Positions 33,153-45,740 of a stretch of DNA of 64,000 nt are shown here, in pieces. The DNA comes from an uncultured Agromyces sp. (lineage in GTDB: Bacteria > Actinomycetota > Actinomycetes > Actinomycetales > Microbacteriaceae): the NCBI GenBank assembly GCA_913053875.1, contig CAJXGN010000001.1, forward strand, positions 186,001 to 250,000, written 5' to 3'. The position numbers were made by a program, and so were the translations under genes. The notes beneath the pieces were generated by a model. The model was not told the origin of the DNA. It searched no databases and worked only from the letters and a program-made list of their open reading frames with translations. Numbering within the stretch: position 1 is the stretch's first letter; every line of letters starts with the position of its first letter.

Positions 33153-34640
<1,488 letters not shown>

Positions 34641-35540
34641 TTACTTGGACGACGACAGCGCGTCTGCGCCGCCCACGATCTCGGCGATCTGCTGGGTGAT
34701 CTCGGACTGGCGAGCGTTGTTCGCGAGTCGCTGGTAGTCGAGGATGAGCTTGTCGGCATTGTCGCTCGCCGACTTCATCGCCTTCTGGGTCGCGGCGTGC
34801 TTGGCCGCGGCCGACTCGAGCAGCGTGGCGTAGATGCGGCTCTCGAGGTACACCGGCAGCAGTGCGTCGAGCACCGTCTCGGCGTCCGGCTCGAACTCGT
34901 ACAGGGGGTACACCGTGGCCGGGCCGGCGTCCGGCTCCTCGTCCACCAGCCGGATCGGCAGCAGTCGCCGCACCTCGGGCGACTGGGTGATCATGCTGAC
35001 GAATCGGTTGAAGACGAGGTGGATCTCGTCGACGCCGCCGTCCTCCGCGTCGCGCAGGAACGCCTCGAGCACCGCGTCGGAGATCTCCTTGGCGAGCTCG
35101 TACTCGGGGTTGTCCGTACTGCCGGTCCACGACCGCTCCGACGCGCGGCGCCGGAACGTGAAGTAGCCGGTCGCCTTGCGGCCCACGAGGAAGTACGCGA
35201 CCTCCTTGCCCTCGCTGCGCAGCAGCTCGGAGAGGCGGTCGGCCTCACGGAGCACCTGCGAGTTGAAGGCGCCCGCGAGACCGCGGTCGGATGCGAAGAT
35301 GACGACCGCGGCGCGCTTGACCGTCTCGGGCTCGGTGGTGAGCACGTGGTCCACGTTGGAGTGCGTGGCCACGGCCGCCACCGCGCGACCGATGGCGTGC
35401 GCGTACGGCGTCGAGGCCTTCACGCGACCGAGCGCCTTCTGGATGCGCGAGGCGGAGATCAGCTCCATGGCGCGGGTGATCTTCTTCGTCGTCTGCGCCG
35501 TCTTGATCTTCTGCCGGTAGACGCGGAGTTGCGCTCCCAT
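34641..35540 (-). CDS. atpG: ATP synthase gamma subunit
   Basis: The 299-residue central stalk subunit that turns inside the alpha/beta ring. N-terminal [28 protein letters not shown] and C-terminal [21 protein letters not shown] are the coiled-coil halves conserved in gamma. [19 protein letters not shown] is the usual Rossmann-like part. It sits between atpA and atpD as in nearly all bacteria. Confidence 0.97.
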   Translation of the reverse strand: MGAQLRVYRQKIKTAQTTKKITRAMELISASRIQKALGRVKASTPYAHAIGRAVAAVATHSNVDHVLTTEPETVKRAAVVIFASDRGLAGAFNSQVLREADRLSELLRSEGKEVAYFLVGRKATGYFTFRRRASERSWTGSTDNPEYELAKEISDAVLEAFLRDAEDGGVDEIHLVFNRFVSMITQSPEVRRLLPIRLVDEEPDAGPATVYPLYEFEPDAETVLDALLPVYLESRIYATLLESAAAKHAATQKAMKSASDNADKLILDYQRLANNARQSEITQQIAEIVGGADALSSSK

Positions 35541-35588
35541 GTGTCTCCTGTGTGTCCTGTCCTGTGGTGCGGATCGTCGAGGCGCGCG

Positions 35589-37226
<1,638 letters not shown>

Positions 37227-37303
37227 TTGTCTGTTCCTTCTTCTGCACCGGGTCGGTGCCGGTGGGACGCTGTCGGGCCGAGTCGGCCGGGGTGGTGCCG
37301 GCC

Positions 37304-38095
37304 TCAGCCGGCGAGCTTCTGCCTCAGGTCGGTGAGGCGGGCGGACACGCTGCCGTCGATGACGTCGTCACCGATCTGGATGCGGAGACCGCCGACGAGG
37401 GACGGGTCGATCACGAGGTTGAACCGGACGTCGCGGCCGTACTGGCTCGCGAGCTGGCGCTCGAGTCGCTGCAGCTGTGCGGCGGTGAGCGGGCCGGCCG
37501 AGGTGACGGTCGCGACCGCGTAGCCGCGCTCGTCGGCCACGATCGCGGCGGCGCCGCGCAGCAGCTCGCCGATGCGGCGGCCGCGCGGCTGCTCGACCAG
37601 GTGGCGCACGATCGCCGCGGCCTGCGGCGACGCGTTGCCGGCGAGCAGCCGGTCGGCGAGGGCGACCTTCGATGCGGTCGGGCTGAGCTTGCTGCCGAGC
37701 GCGAGCTCGAGCTCGGCGTTCGAGGAGACGATGCGCCCGAACTCGAAGAGCTCCGACTCGACCGGCTTCGCAGCGGCCGAGCGCGCAGCGGCGCGCAGGC
37801 CGAGCTCCTCGATGCCCTGCAGCAGGTCATCGGCGCTCGACCAGCGGCTGGCGGCGATGCCGCCGAGCAGCTCGAGCGCGACCGGGCCGATCCGGCCGCC
37901 GAAGACGCCGTTCACGAGCCCGCGGGTGCGGACCGGGTCTGCGTCGGGGTCGGTCAGCGCCGACCGCAGCTGCGCGGAGCGCCCGACGACGCGGCCCGCC
38001 GCGAACAGGTCCTCCGCGACCTGGAGGTCGACGGAGCGCTGCGCGGCCAGCGCCGCCTTCGCGGCGGCGGTCGCTTCCCTCGTGGCACTGCCCAT
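37304..38095 (-). CDS. atpH: ATP synthase delta subunit
   Basis: A 263-residue delta subunit of the outer stalk, longer than the E. coli form (177) as usual in high-GC Gram-positives. The C-terminal half has the conserved [20 protein letters not shown] and [20 protein letters not shown] motifs that join F1 to the b subunits. It is separated from atpF by 3 bases. Confidence 0.95.
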   Translation of the reverse strand: MGSATREATAAAKAALAAQRSVDLQVAEDLFAAGRVVGRSAQLRSALTDPDADPVRTRGLVNGVFGGRIGPVALELLGGIAASRWSSADDLLQGIEELGLRAAARSAAAKPVESELFEFGRIVSSNAELELALGSKLSPTASKVALADRLLAGNASPQAAAIVRHLVEQPRGRRIGELLRGAAAIVADERGYAVATVTSAGPLTAAQLQRLERQLASQYGRDVRFNLVIDPSLVGGLRIQIGDDVIDGSVSARLTDLRQKLAG

Positions 38096-38098
38096 GGG

Positions 38099-38659
38099 CT
38101 ACTTCTTCTCCCCTGCGGCTTCCGACGCCTCGAGGTCCGCGAGGAAGCGGTCCACGAGGGCGCTGGCCTTGGCGTCGTCGGAGAGGCTCTCGCCGATCAC
38201 GCCGGACGCGAGGTCGATCGCGAGGGTGCCGACATCGCTGCGGAGCGACACGAGCGCGGCCTGGCGCTCGGCCTCGATCTGCGCCTGCGCCGACGCGGTC
38301 ACGCGCGCGGCCTCGGCGGTCGCCTGGTCCTTTGCCTCGGCCACGATCTTCTTGCCGTCCTCACGGGCGGACTCGCGGATGCTGCCGGCCTCGGCGCGCG
38401 CCTCGGCGAGCTGGGCCGTGTACTGCTCGAGCGCGGCCTCGGCCTTGCGCTGCGCCTCGTCGGCCTTGGCGATGTTGCCCTCGATGGCCTCGGCGCGCTC
38501 GTCGAGCAGCTTCTGCATGCGCGGGAGCACGTTGAACCAGAAGAAGACGAGGATGATGACGAAGCAGACCGCCGACCAGACGATGTCGTACGTCGCCGGG
38601 AGCAGCGGGTTCTGCGTCTCGGCAGACTCCTCCGCAGCCCTGACTAGTGCGTGAAGCAC
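38099..38659 (-). CDS. atpF: ATP synthase b subunit
   Basis: A 186-residue peripheral stalk subunit: one membrane span (about residues 27-45, IVWSAVCFVIILVFFWF) followed by a long Ala/Glu/Arg-rich coiled coil. The GTG start at 38659 has a perfect AGGAGG with 5 bases of spacing, which decides the start. Confidence 0.96.
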   Translation of the reverse strand: MLHALVRAAEESAETQNPLLPATYDIVWSAVCFVIILVFFWFNVLPRMQKLLDERAEAIEGNIAKADEAQRKAEAALEQYTAQLAEARAEAGSIRESAREDGKKIVAEAKDQATAEAARVTASAQAQIEAERQAALVSLRSDVGTLAIDLASGVIGESLSDDAKASALVDRFLADLEASEAAGEKK

Positions 38660-38688
38660 AGTGGCCTCCTAATTGCCGGCGGGTCGGA

Positions 38689-38970
<282 letters not shown>

Positions 38971-39768
38971 TCAGTGCTCTTCGGCGACGGCCAGCTGGAT
39001 GTAGACGGCCGTGAGGAGTGCGAAGACGTAGGCCTGCAGCACGGCGACGAGGATCTCGAAGACCGTGAAGACGAAGCCGAACGCGAGCGTGCCGACACCG
39101 AGTGCGGTGTACCAGCCGCCGAGCGTGAAGATGAAGAACTGCGTCGCGGCGAAGAACAGCACGAGCAGCAGGTGCCCGACGACCATGTTCATGAGCAGTC
39201 GCAGCGTGAGCGTCACCGGGCGGATCACGAACGTCGAGATGAGCTCGATCGGCGTGACGATGATGTAGACCGGCCACGGCACGCCCGCCGGGAACAGCGA
39301 ATTCTTGAAGAAGTTCTTCGGGCTCTTCTTGATGCCCGCGTAGATGAACGTCACGTAGGAGACGATCGCGAGCACGAGCGGCACGCCGATGACGGACGTA
39401 CCGGCGATGTTCAGGAACGGGATGATGCCCGTCAGGTTCATGAACAGCACCATGAAGAAGATGGTGGTGAGCAGCGGCAGGAAGCGACGGCCGTCGGTCT
39501 TGCCGAGCAGGTCCTCGGCGACGTTGACGCGCACGAAGTCGAGGCCCATCTCGACGACCGACTGGAAGCGGCCGGGCACGACGCGCATGCGTCGCGTGCC
39601 GAGCCAGAAGACCAGGATCAGTGCCGCGACCGCGATGAAGCGGACCAGCATGATGCGGTTGATCTCGAATGGCGTTCCCTCGAAGAGGAACCCGGGCGGG
39701 AAGAACTCTGCGATCGACGGACCGTGGAACTCGCCATCTTCGGCAGCGGTCGGAACCAGCAGGTTCAC
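38971..39768 (-). CDS. atpB: ATP synthase a subunit
   Basis: A 265-residue membrane subunit making the proton half-channels. The essential Arg is in STFVIRPVTLTLRLLMNM, and GTLAFGFVFTVFEILVAVLQAY forms the last helix. The start is set at GTG 39768, giving an N terminus NLLVPTAAEDGEFHGPS like that of relatives. A good AGGAG site lies 21 bases further up, nearer a CTG codon, so the true start could be slightly longer and non-standard. Confidence 0.94.
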   Translation of the reverse strand: MNLLVPTAAEDGEFHGPSIAEFFPPGFLFEGTPFEINRIMLVRFIAVAALILVFWLGTRRMRVVPGRFQSVVEMGLDFVRVNVAEDLLGKTDGRRFLPLLTTIFFMVLFMNLTGIIPFLNIAGTSVIGVPLVLAIVSYVTFIYAGIKKSPKNFFKNSLFPAGVPWPVYIIVTPIELISTFVIRPVTLTLRLLMNMVVGHLLLVLFFAATQFFIFTLGGWYTALGVGTLAFGFVFTVFEILVAVLQAYVFALLTAVYIQLAVAEEH

Positions 39769-39890
39769 AGCGTGTACTAGCAGCGCTATCTCCTGTTTCG
39801 GGGCGTCGAGCAGGTGCTCTCGCGTCGACGAACATTCAGCGGAATCTCGGCACACCTGTGGCGCATCGAGAACCGGGGGGATCGGTCATG

Positions 39891-39899
39891 ATCCTAGCA
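39891..39899 (-). promoter_or_regulatory. Extended -10 element (TGCTAGGAT), likely atp operon promoter
   Basis: In the 216-base gap between the AtpI-like gene and atpB the minus strand reads TGCTAGGAT, a TGn extended -10 followed by TAGGAT. It would start a transcript with about 110 bases of leader before atpB. The leader holds an AGGAG near 39790. No good -35 is seen. The gap also has one CGGATGCC octamer near 39945. Confidence 0.4.
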
Positions 39900-39984
39900 A
39901 GAGAACCGCGACAGGAGCGAATCCGAGACGCTCCGGTCCGATCGGATGCCTCCAGCGGCACGTATCCCGCCGACGCCCGGCGCC

Positions 39985-40461
39985 TCAGTCGTCGGTCGGC
40001 GCCTTCGGCAGTTCGACGTCGCTCGCGTACGGCACCCGCGAGCGCAGCACGACGACCACGTCGACGACGAGCGAGGCGATGACGCCCGCGACGATCGCGA
40101 GGAAGAGCACGGTGGGGTCGAGCCACGGCTGCTCCCGGAGCAGCACCACGAGCACGATGAACAGCACGAACTTCAACAGCCAGCCGCCCAGCACGATGCC
40201 GAAGAAGGCGCCGACGAACAGGTCGCTCGCGGCGAACCGGTTGGCCAGCAGGATGCTCGCCGCGGTGATGCCCATGAACCCGATCGCGATCACGGTGCCG
40301 AGCAGCGCGCTCGTCAGTCCGACCGTGCCGGCGACGAGCCAGCCGAGCAGGCCCCCCACGAGGGCGATCGCGAGGGCGCACACGCCGCCCCACTTCAGCG
40401 CCTCCCGGAGCACGGGCCCCGAGGTCGGCTGGCGGTCGGCGGGCGGGCGTGCGTCGTTCAT
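39985..40461 (-). CDS. AtpI-like small membrane protein
   Basis: A 158-residue protein with four predicted membrane spans (for example GGVCALAIALVGGLLGWLVA and TVLFLAIVAGVIASLVVDVV). Its place directly before atpB fits the poorly conserved AtpI/UncI role in c-ring assembly or cation supply, though sequence alone is weak. The ATG overlaps the WecA-like gene stop by 4 bases, so it is translated with that gene. Confidence 0.7.
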   Translation of the reverse strand: MNDARPPADRQPTSGPVLREALKWGGVCALAIALVGGLLGWLVAGTVGLTSALLGTVIAIGFMGITAASILLANRFAASDLFVGAFFGIVLGGWLLKFVLFIVLVVLLREQPWLDPTVLFLAIVAGVIASLVVDVVVVLRSRVPYASDVELPKAPTDD

Positions 40462-41675
40462 CGGTCTCCAGTGGGGTGCGTCGAGAGTCTACCGCCGCTC
40501 GCATCGGCGTCGTCTGGGAGCTCGTCGTCGCCCGCGAGGTCGGCGCGCAGTGCCCCGCGGCGTCGCCTCGTGAGCGGCGCGAGGGTGAGCGCCGCGCAGG
40601 CCACGAAGCCGACGCCGAGGAAGACGAACGCCCAGGCGCGGTCGAGGTCGGTGTACGCCGGCAGCACGAAGCTCAGCAGGAAGCCGACCGAGGCGACGCC
40701 GGTCCACGCGTACAGGATGAGGACGGCGTGCAGGTGCGTGTGCCCCATGTCGAGGAGCCGGTGGTGCAGGTGCCCGCGGTCGGCGGAGAACGGCGACTTG
40801 CCGGCGCGCAGCCGGCGGATCACCGCGAGCGTGAAGTCGAGCAGCGGGATCACGAGCACCGCGAACGGCAGGATCACGGGGATGAACGCCGGGAAGAGGT
40901 CGCCGGCGCCGATGGAGCCGGGGTTGATCTGGCCGGTGACGGCGATGGCCGAGGTGGCCATGAGCAGCCCGATGAGCAACGCACCCGCGTCGCCCATGAA
41001 GAGTTTCGCGGGATGCCAGTTCAGCGGCAGGAATCCGGCGCACGCGCCCACGATGAGGACGGCGATGAGTGACGCGAGGTTGAAGTAGTTGGTGGGCGAG
41101 GTCTGCTGCACGAGCAGGTACGTGTAGACGAAGAAGGTGCCGTTGGCGATGAGCGCCACGCCCGCGACCAGGCCGTCGAGTCCGTCGATGAAGTTGACCG
41201 CGTTCATCACGAGCACGATGGCGAAGACCGTGACGGTGGCCGAGAGCCAGGACGAGCCGACGGTCACGCCGCCGATCGGCAGCGAGAGGATCGACACGCC
41301 CTGCCACGCGACGAGCCCGGCAGCGAGGAACTGGCCGGCGAGCTTGGTCAGCCAGTCGAGGTCCCAGATGTCGTCGGCGACCCCGAGCAGCACGATGAGC
41401 AGCGCGGCGCCGAGGATCGCCAGGATCTGGCTGCGGTCGGCGAAGACGATGGCGAGCGGTGCGATCGAGGACGAGACGAGGGATGCCACGCCGAACGCCG
41501 TCACGATGCCCAGGAACATGGCAATGCCGCCGAGTCGGGGCGTGGGGCGCGTGTGCACGTCGCGCTCGCGGATCTTCGGGTAGAGCCGGTACCGCAGGCT
41601 GAGCTTCCAGATGACGATCGACAGGACGAGCGTCACCACGGCGGTGACGAGCGCGAGCCCGAGGAACGCCCTCAT
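40458..41675 (-). CDS. WecA/TagO-type undecaprenyl-phosphate sugar-1-phosphate transferase
   Basis: A 405-residue MraY/WecA superfamily enzyme with about eleven membrane spans. It moves GlcNAc-1-phosphate or a similar sugar phosphate from UDP onto undecaprenyl phosphate, the first step for wall glycopolymers. Family motifs are GVADDIWDLDW (Mg-binding Asp pair), NAVNFIDGLDGLVAG, MGDAGALLIG and RGHLHHRLLDMG. The opening RPTPRLGGIAMFLG is also typical. Its start overlaps the Sua5 gene stop by 4 bases. Confidence 0.92.
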   Translation of the reverse strand: MRAFLGLALVTAVVTLVLSIVIWKLSLRYRLYPKIRERDVHTRPTPRLGGIAMFLGIVTAFGVASLVSSSIAPLAIVFADRSQILAILGAALLIVLLGVADDIWDLDWLTKLAGQFLAAGLVAWQGVSILSLPIGGVTVGSSWLSATVTVFAIVLVMNAVNFIDGLDGLVAGVALIANGTFFVYTYLLVQQTSPTNYFNLASLIAVLIVGACAGFLPLNWHPAKLFMGDAGALLIGLLMATSAIAVTGQINPGSIGAGDLFPAFIPVILPFAVLVIPLLDFTLAVIRRLRAGKSPFSADRGHLHHRLLDMGHTHLHAVLILYAWTGVASVGFLLSFVLPAYTDLDRAWAFVFLGVGFVACAALTLAPLTRRRRGALRADLAGDDELPDDADASGGRLSTHPTGDR

Positions 41676-42454
41676 GCGGTGTCGGCCTCCGGGGCGGCAT
41701 CCGCCTCGGCCGTCGCAGCGGCGTCCGCGCCGGGTGCCGCGGCGTCTGCGGACACGACCGCGACCGGTTCCATGAGGTCCTCGCTCACGACCTCCGTGAT
41801 CTGCTCGCGCGTGATGACGCCGGCGCGCACGATGCGGAGCCGGCCGTCGGTGCGCGACAGTCCGGTCGCGTCGACGATGGTCGACGACAGGTCGCCCGGC
41901 CGCTCCCCCACCGCCTCGTACCCGGCGCCGGAGGTGCCGCCGTCGAGGTACACCTCGACCGAGTCGCCCAGCATCTCCTCGGCAGCCTGCGCGGTGGTCG
42001 CGGCCGGCTGCCCCGAGAGGTTCGCCGACGACACCGCGAGCGGGCCGGTCTCGGCGAGCAGCTCGAGCGCGATGGGGTGGTCGGGCATGCGGAGCGCGAC
42101 GGTGCCTCGGGTCTCCCCCAGGTCCCAGCGCAGCGACGGCTGGGCCTCGAGGATCACCGTGAGTCCGCCCGGCCAGAACGCCTCGACGAGTGCGCGCACC
42201 GGGTCGGGCACGTCGGCGGCGAGCGCATCGAGCGTGGGGATGCCGGGGATCAGCACGGGCGGCGGGGCGGTGCGGTCGCGCCCCTTCGCGTCGAGCAGCC
42301 GCTGCACCGCGTTCGCGTCGAACGCGTCGGCGGCGAGGCCGTACACGGTGTCGGTCGGCAGCACGACGAGCCGCCCCCGGCCGAGGGCCTGGCGGGCCAG
42401 CCGCATGCCGGTCATCAGGCCGGTGCCGACCGAGGTGTCGTGGATGCGTGTCAT
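41672..42454 (-). CDS. L-threonylcarbamoyladenylate synthase (Sua5/TsaC family)
   Basis: A 260-residue enzyme that makes threonylcarbamoyl-AMP for the t6A37 modification of tRNAs reading ANN codons. The YrdC fold is seen in VVLPTDTVYGLAADAFD, KGRDRTAPPPVLIP and GPLAVSSANLSGQPA. The last 60 residues are Ala/Asp-rich and less conserved than a full Sua5 domain. A TAGACT -10-like element (42464-42469) lies 9 bases before the ATG. The next gene to the right is divergent. Confidence 0.92.
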   Translation of the reverse strand: MTRIHDTSVGTGLMTGMRLARQALGRGRLVVLPTDTVYGLAADAFDANAVQRLLDAKGRDRTAPPPVLIPGIPTLDALAADVPDPVRALVEAFWPGGLTVILEAQPSLRWDLGETRGTVALRMPDHPIALELLAETGPLAVSSANLSGQPAATTAQAAEEMLGDSVEVYLDGGTSGAGYEAVGERPGDLSSTIVDATGLSRTDGRLRIVRAGVITREQITEVVSEDLMEPVAVVSADAAAPGADAAATAEADAAPEADTA

Positions 42455-42511
42455 GACCGCACGAGTCTAGTGGAGCGGGCCGGGATCCTTCGCAGCGCGC
42501 CCCCGGGCTGG

Positions 42512-42517
42512 GATACT
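42512..42517 (+). promoter_or_regulatory. -10-like hexamer (GATACT) for the HAD gene
   Basis: GATACT lies 6 bases before GTG 42524 in the 69-base divergent gap shared with the Sua5 gene, whose own -10-like TAGACT is at 42464-42469 on the other strand. Confidence 0.4.
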
Positions 42518-42523
42518 GGTCGC

Positions 42524-43153
42524 GTGGCGACGGTGCTGTACCTGTTCGACTTCGACAAGACGCTCTACGCGTACGACTTCCGCGAGCGCCTCCCCGCCCT
42601 CGCGCGCCTGACCGGCACGAGCGAGTACCACCTCGCCAAGTCGTGGTGGTCCGAGGGCCACGAGGCCGCCGCCGAGGCCGGCGAGTACGCGACGACCGAC
42701 GAGTACCTCGAGGCGTTCGGCGAGGTCACCGGCACCCGCCTCACGCTCGAGCAGTGGGTGCAGGCCCGTCAGGCCGCGATGACGCCGATCCCGGCATCGA
42801 TCGCGGTGCTGCGCCGCGCGGCGGAGCTCGGCACCGTGTCACTGCTGTCGAACAATCCGATCATCTTCCGCGACGCGCTGCCCGTGCTCGCGCCCGAGGT
42901 GCACGAGATCCTCGGCGGCAACGACCTCGTCTCGGCGGCACTCGGCGCCCGGAAGCCAGAGCGGCGCATCTACACGCGCGCCTGCGACCGCTTCGGCGTG
43001 CCGCCCGAACGCGCGTTCCTCGTCGACGACTCGGGCGCGAACGTGCGCGGCGCCGCCGACGCGGGGCTCGAGGCGTTCGAGTTCCTCCCCGTCGGCCACG
43101 GCTACAACACCGCGCACCTGCTCGAGGCGGTCGAGTCGTTCGCGACGGCCTGA
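42524..43153 (+). CDS. HAD-family hydrolase
   Basis: A 209-residue phosphatase-like protein. HAD motif I is LFDFDKTLYAYDF with the nucleophile Asp, motif II is LLSNNP, motif III uses the Lys of GARKPERRIYTRA, and motif IV is FLVDDSGANVRGA. The helical cap between motifs I and II resembles beta-phosphoglucomutase/REG-2 types. Substrate is unknown. It is a single plus-strand gene between prmC and sua5, which in many actinobacteria are adjacent. Confidence 0.87.
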   Translation: MATVLYLFDFDKTLYAYDFRERLPALARLTGTSEYHLAKSWWSEGHEAAAEAGEYATTDEYLEAFGEVTGTRLTLEQWVQARQAAMTPIPASIAVLRRAAELGTVSLLSNNPIIFRDALPVLAPEVHEILGGNDLVSAALGARKPERRIYTRACDRFGVPPERAFLVDDSGANVRGAADAGLEAFEFLPVGHGYNTAHLLEAVESFATA

Positions 43154-43171
43154 GCGGGCGGATGCCCCCGG

Positions 43172-44053
43172 TCAGCGCAGCGCGGTCGTGGCGCGGTCGC
43201 GCCCGGTGAGGTCGCGGTGGTGCGCGATCGCCCGCCAGCCGTCGGCGACGAGCAGGGTGCCGATCGCGGCGGACTGCTGCTCGCCGTGCTCGATCACGAG
43301 CAGGCCGCCCGGCCGCAGCAGTCGGAGCCCCGTGCGCGAGACGTCGCGGACGACGTCGAGCCCGTCGGCACCGCCGTAGAGCGCCGCCTCGGGGTCGTGC
43401 AGGCGCACCTCGGGGTCGCGCGGCAGCGCGTCGTCGGGGATGTACGGCGGGTTCGAGATGACGACCGAGAGGGTGCCGTCGAGCTGGGTGAGCGCGTCGG
43501 CGAGGTCGCCGAAGACGAGCTCGAGGTTCGCGGCGCCGATGCGGCGGGCGTTCGCGCGCGCCCAGCGGAACGCGGCCGGGGACTTCTCGACGGCCCAGAC
43601 CCGCGCGTGCGGCACCTCGGTGGCCATCGCGAGCGCGATCGCGCCGGTGCCCGTGCCGAGGTCGACCGCGCGCGGCTCGGGGTCGGCGACCGCGCGCAGC
43701 GCGTCGATCGCGTGCTGGGCCACCTGCTCGGTCTCGGGCCGCGGCACGAACACGCCGGGGCCCACCTCGAGCTCGAGGGACCGGAACGCGGCCCGGCCGG
43801 TGAGGTGCTGCAGCGGCTCGCGCGCCGCGCGCCGCGCGACGAGGGACTCCAGCGCAGCGGCATCCGCCTCGCCCAGCACACCGCCGAGCACCATGCGGGC
43901 CTGCACCTCGCCGCGGCCGAGGCCGAGCACGTGGCCGATCAGCAGGTCGGCGTCGACCTCGGCATCCGCGATGCCGGCGAGCAGCAGGCGCTGCGCCACG
44001 TCGTCGCGCGCCGCGCGCAGGTCGCGGGCGTCGTTCGGCTGGGTCGCATCCAC
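43172..44053 (-). CDS. prmC: Peptide chain release factor N5-glutamine methyltransferase
   Basis: A 293-residue SAM-dependent enzyme that methylates the Gln of the GGQ motif in release factors. The helical N-terminal domain is followed by [14 protein letters not shown], the SAM loop [17 protein letters not shown] and the catalytic SNPPYIP. GTG 44053 is the start; TACATT 8 bases upstream could be its -10. Its substrate PrfA is encoded 1.7 kb to the right, with cysK-cysE between the two. Confidence 0.93.
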   Translation of the reverse strand: MDATQPNDARDLRAARDDVAQRLLLAGIADAEVDADLLIGHVLGLGRGEVQARMVLGGVLGEADAAALESLVARRAAREPLQHLTGRAAFRSLELEVGPGVFVPRPETEQVAQHAIDALRAVADPEPRAVDLGTGTGAIALAMATEVPHARVWAVEKSPAAFRWARANARRIGAANLELVFGDLADALTQLDGTLSVVISNPPYIPDDALPRDPEVRLHDPEAALYGGADGLDVVRDVSRTGLRLLRPGGLLVIEHGEQQSAAIGTLLVADGWRAIAHHRDLTGRDRATTALR

Positions 44054-44096
44054 GAGGGACGAATGTAACGCACTCGCCCGGGAACGCGCCCCACCG

Positions 44097-44102
44097 TATG
44101 CT
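44097..44102 (+). promoter_or_regulatory. -10-like hexamer (TATGCT) for cysK
   Basis: TATGCT lies in the 94-base divergent gap, 45 bases before the cysK ATG, leaving room for a short leader with GAGAGGAC as ribosome site. Confidence 0.35.
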
Positions 44103-44147
44103 CGGATGCGGCGCGCGACGACGCGCACGAGCGAGAGGACGGGCACC

Positions 44148-45089
44148 ATGGGACAGGTCTACGGCAGCATCACCGAGGCGTTCGGGAAGACCCCGCTCGT
44201 GCGCCTGAACCGGGTCACCGACGGCGCGGCCGCCGAGGTGCTCGGCAAGCTCGAGTTCTACAACCCCTCGGCGAGCGTCAAGGACCGCCTCGGCATCGCC
44301 ATCGTCGACGCCGCCGAGGCGTCGGGCGAGCTGAAGCCCGGCGGCACCATCGTCGAGGCGACCAGCGGCAACACCGGCATCGCGCTCGCGATGGTCGGCG
44401 CGGCCCGCGGCTGCCGGGTCATCCTCACCATGCCCGAGACCATGAGCATCGAGCGGCGCCAGCTGCTGAAGGCGTACGGCGCCGAGCTCGTGCTGACCCC
44501 CGGCCCCGTCGGCGTGAAGGGCGCGGTCGAGAAGTCGGAGGAGATCGCCGCCGGCATCGAGGGCGCGGTACTCGCGCGCCAGTTCGAGAACGAGGCGAAC
44601 CCGGCCATCCACCGCCGCACCACCGCCGAGGAGGTCTGGGACGACACCGACGGCGGCGTCGACATCTTCGTCTCCGGCATCGGCACGGGCGGCACCATCA
44701 CGGGCGTCGGCCAGGTGCTCAAGGAGCGCAAGCCGGGCGTGCAGGTCATCGGCGTCGAGCCGGCCGAGTCGCCGATCCTGAACGGCGGATCGCCCGCGCC
44801 GCAGAAGATCCAGGGCATCGGCCCGAACTTCATCCCGCCGATCCTCGACCGCGAGGTCTACGACGAGATCTTCGACGTGGACATCGACCAGGCCGTCGCC
44901 ATGGCGCGCCGGCTCGGCATGGAGGAGGGGATCCTCGGCGGACTCAGCTCGGGCGCGACCGTGCACGCCGCCGTGGAGATCGCCAAGCGCCCGGAGAACG
45001 CCGGCAAGACGATCGTCGTGATCCTCGCCAGCTACGGCGAGCGCTACCTCTCGACCGTGCTGTACGAGGGCCTGCTGGACGAGGGCTGA
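44148..45089 (+). CDS. cysK: Cysteine synthase A
   Basis: A 313-residue pyridoxal-phosphate enzyme joining O-acetylserine and sulfide to cysteine. The cofactor Lys is in [11 protein letters not shown], the substrate loop is [15 protein letters not shown], and the phosphate loop is [14 protein letters not shown]-terminal [11 protein letters not shown] is also conserved. The ATG at 44148 follows GAGAGGAC. Serine acetyltransferase follows 35 bases later, so the pair supplies and uses O-acetylserine. Confidence 0.96.
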   Translation: MGQVYGSITEAFGKTPLVRLNRVTDGAAAEVLGKLEFYNPSASVKDRLGIAIVDAAEASGELKPGGTIVEATSGNTGIALAMVGAARGCRVILTMPETMSIERRQLLKAYGAELVLTPGPVGVKGAVEKSEEIAAGIEGAVLARQFENEANPAIHRRTTAEEVWDDTDGGVDIFVSGIGTGGTITGVGQVLKERKPGVQVIGVEPAESPILNGGSPAPQKIQGIGPNFIPPILDREVYDEIFDVDIDQAVAMARRLGMEEGILGGLSSGATVHAAVEIAKRPENAGKTIVVILASYGERYLSTVLYEGLLDEG

Positions 45090-45124
45090 GCGTTCCCTCA
45101 GGAGCGGTCTGATTGGATGGGCCG

Positions 45125-45694
45125 GTGAAGCTCGTCTCCCGTGTCCGCGAGGACCTCGCCACCGCACGCGCCCACGACCCCGCGTCGCGCAGCGCGTTCG
45201 AGATCTTCCTCGCCTACTCGGGCGTGCACGCCGTCTGGGGGCACCGTGTCGCGCACGCGCTCTGGCGTCGCGGGTTCCGGCTGCTCGCGCGCGTGCTCTC
45301 GCAGCTGAACCGCTTCCTCACCGGCATAGAGATCCACCCCGGCGCGACCATCGGCCGCCGCTTCTTCATCGACCACGGCATGGGCGTCGTGATCGGCGAG
45401 ACCGCGGTGCTCGGCGACGACGTCATGCTGTACCACGGCGTCACGCTCGGCGGGAAGGCGAAGCGCGGCGCGGGACGCGGCACCAAGCGGCATCCGACCC
45501 TCGAGGACGGCGTGACGGTCGGCGCCGGCGCGAAGCTGCTGGGCGACATCACCATCGGCGCGGGGTCGACGGTCGGCGCCAACGCGGTCGTGACGCACGA
45601 CGCTCCCCCGCACTCGCTGGTCGTGGGCATCCCGGCGCAGTTCCGGCCGTTGGCGGATGCCACGGCCGACGCGGCACGCGGCGTGCACGACTGA
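45125..45694 (+). CDS. cysE: Serine O-acetyltransferase
   Basis: A 189-residue left-handed beta-helix acetyltransferase that makes O-acetylserine. Hexapeptide repeats run from [20 protein letters not shown] to [17 protein letters not shown], with the catalytic His in [17 protein letters not shown]. The short N terminus matches the compact type. Start choice: GTG 45125 gives the family-like [11 protein letters not shown] and has TTGGAT 6 bases upstream, fitting a leaderless start. A TTG at 45113 with AGGAG 8 bases upstream is the alternative. The C-terminal tail that binds CysK (ending in Ile in E. coli) ends here in RGVHD. Confidence 0.93.
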   Translation: MKLVSRVREDLATARAHDPASRSAFEIFLAYSGVHAVWGHRVAHALWRRGFRLLARVLSQLNRFLTGIEIHPGATIGRRFFIDHGMGVVIGETAVLGDDVMLYHGVTLGGKAKRGAGRGTKRHPTLEDGVTVGAGAKLLGDITIGAGSTVGANAVVTHDAPPHSLVVGIPAQFRPLADATADAARGVHD

Positions 45695-45740
45695 CGCGCC
45701 GACGCGCGACGCATGCGCCGCGAGGCATCCGCACTCGCGT

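Noticed and set aside
45695-45740. Missing rpmE or a small RNA between cysE and prfA
   Set aside because: The gap is 46 bases with no frame or stable hairpin beyond GC-rich noise and one octamer.
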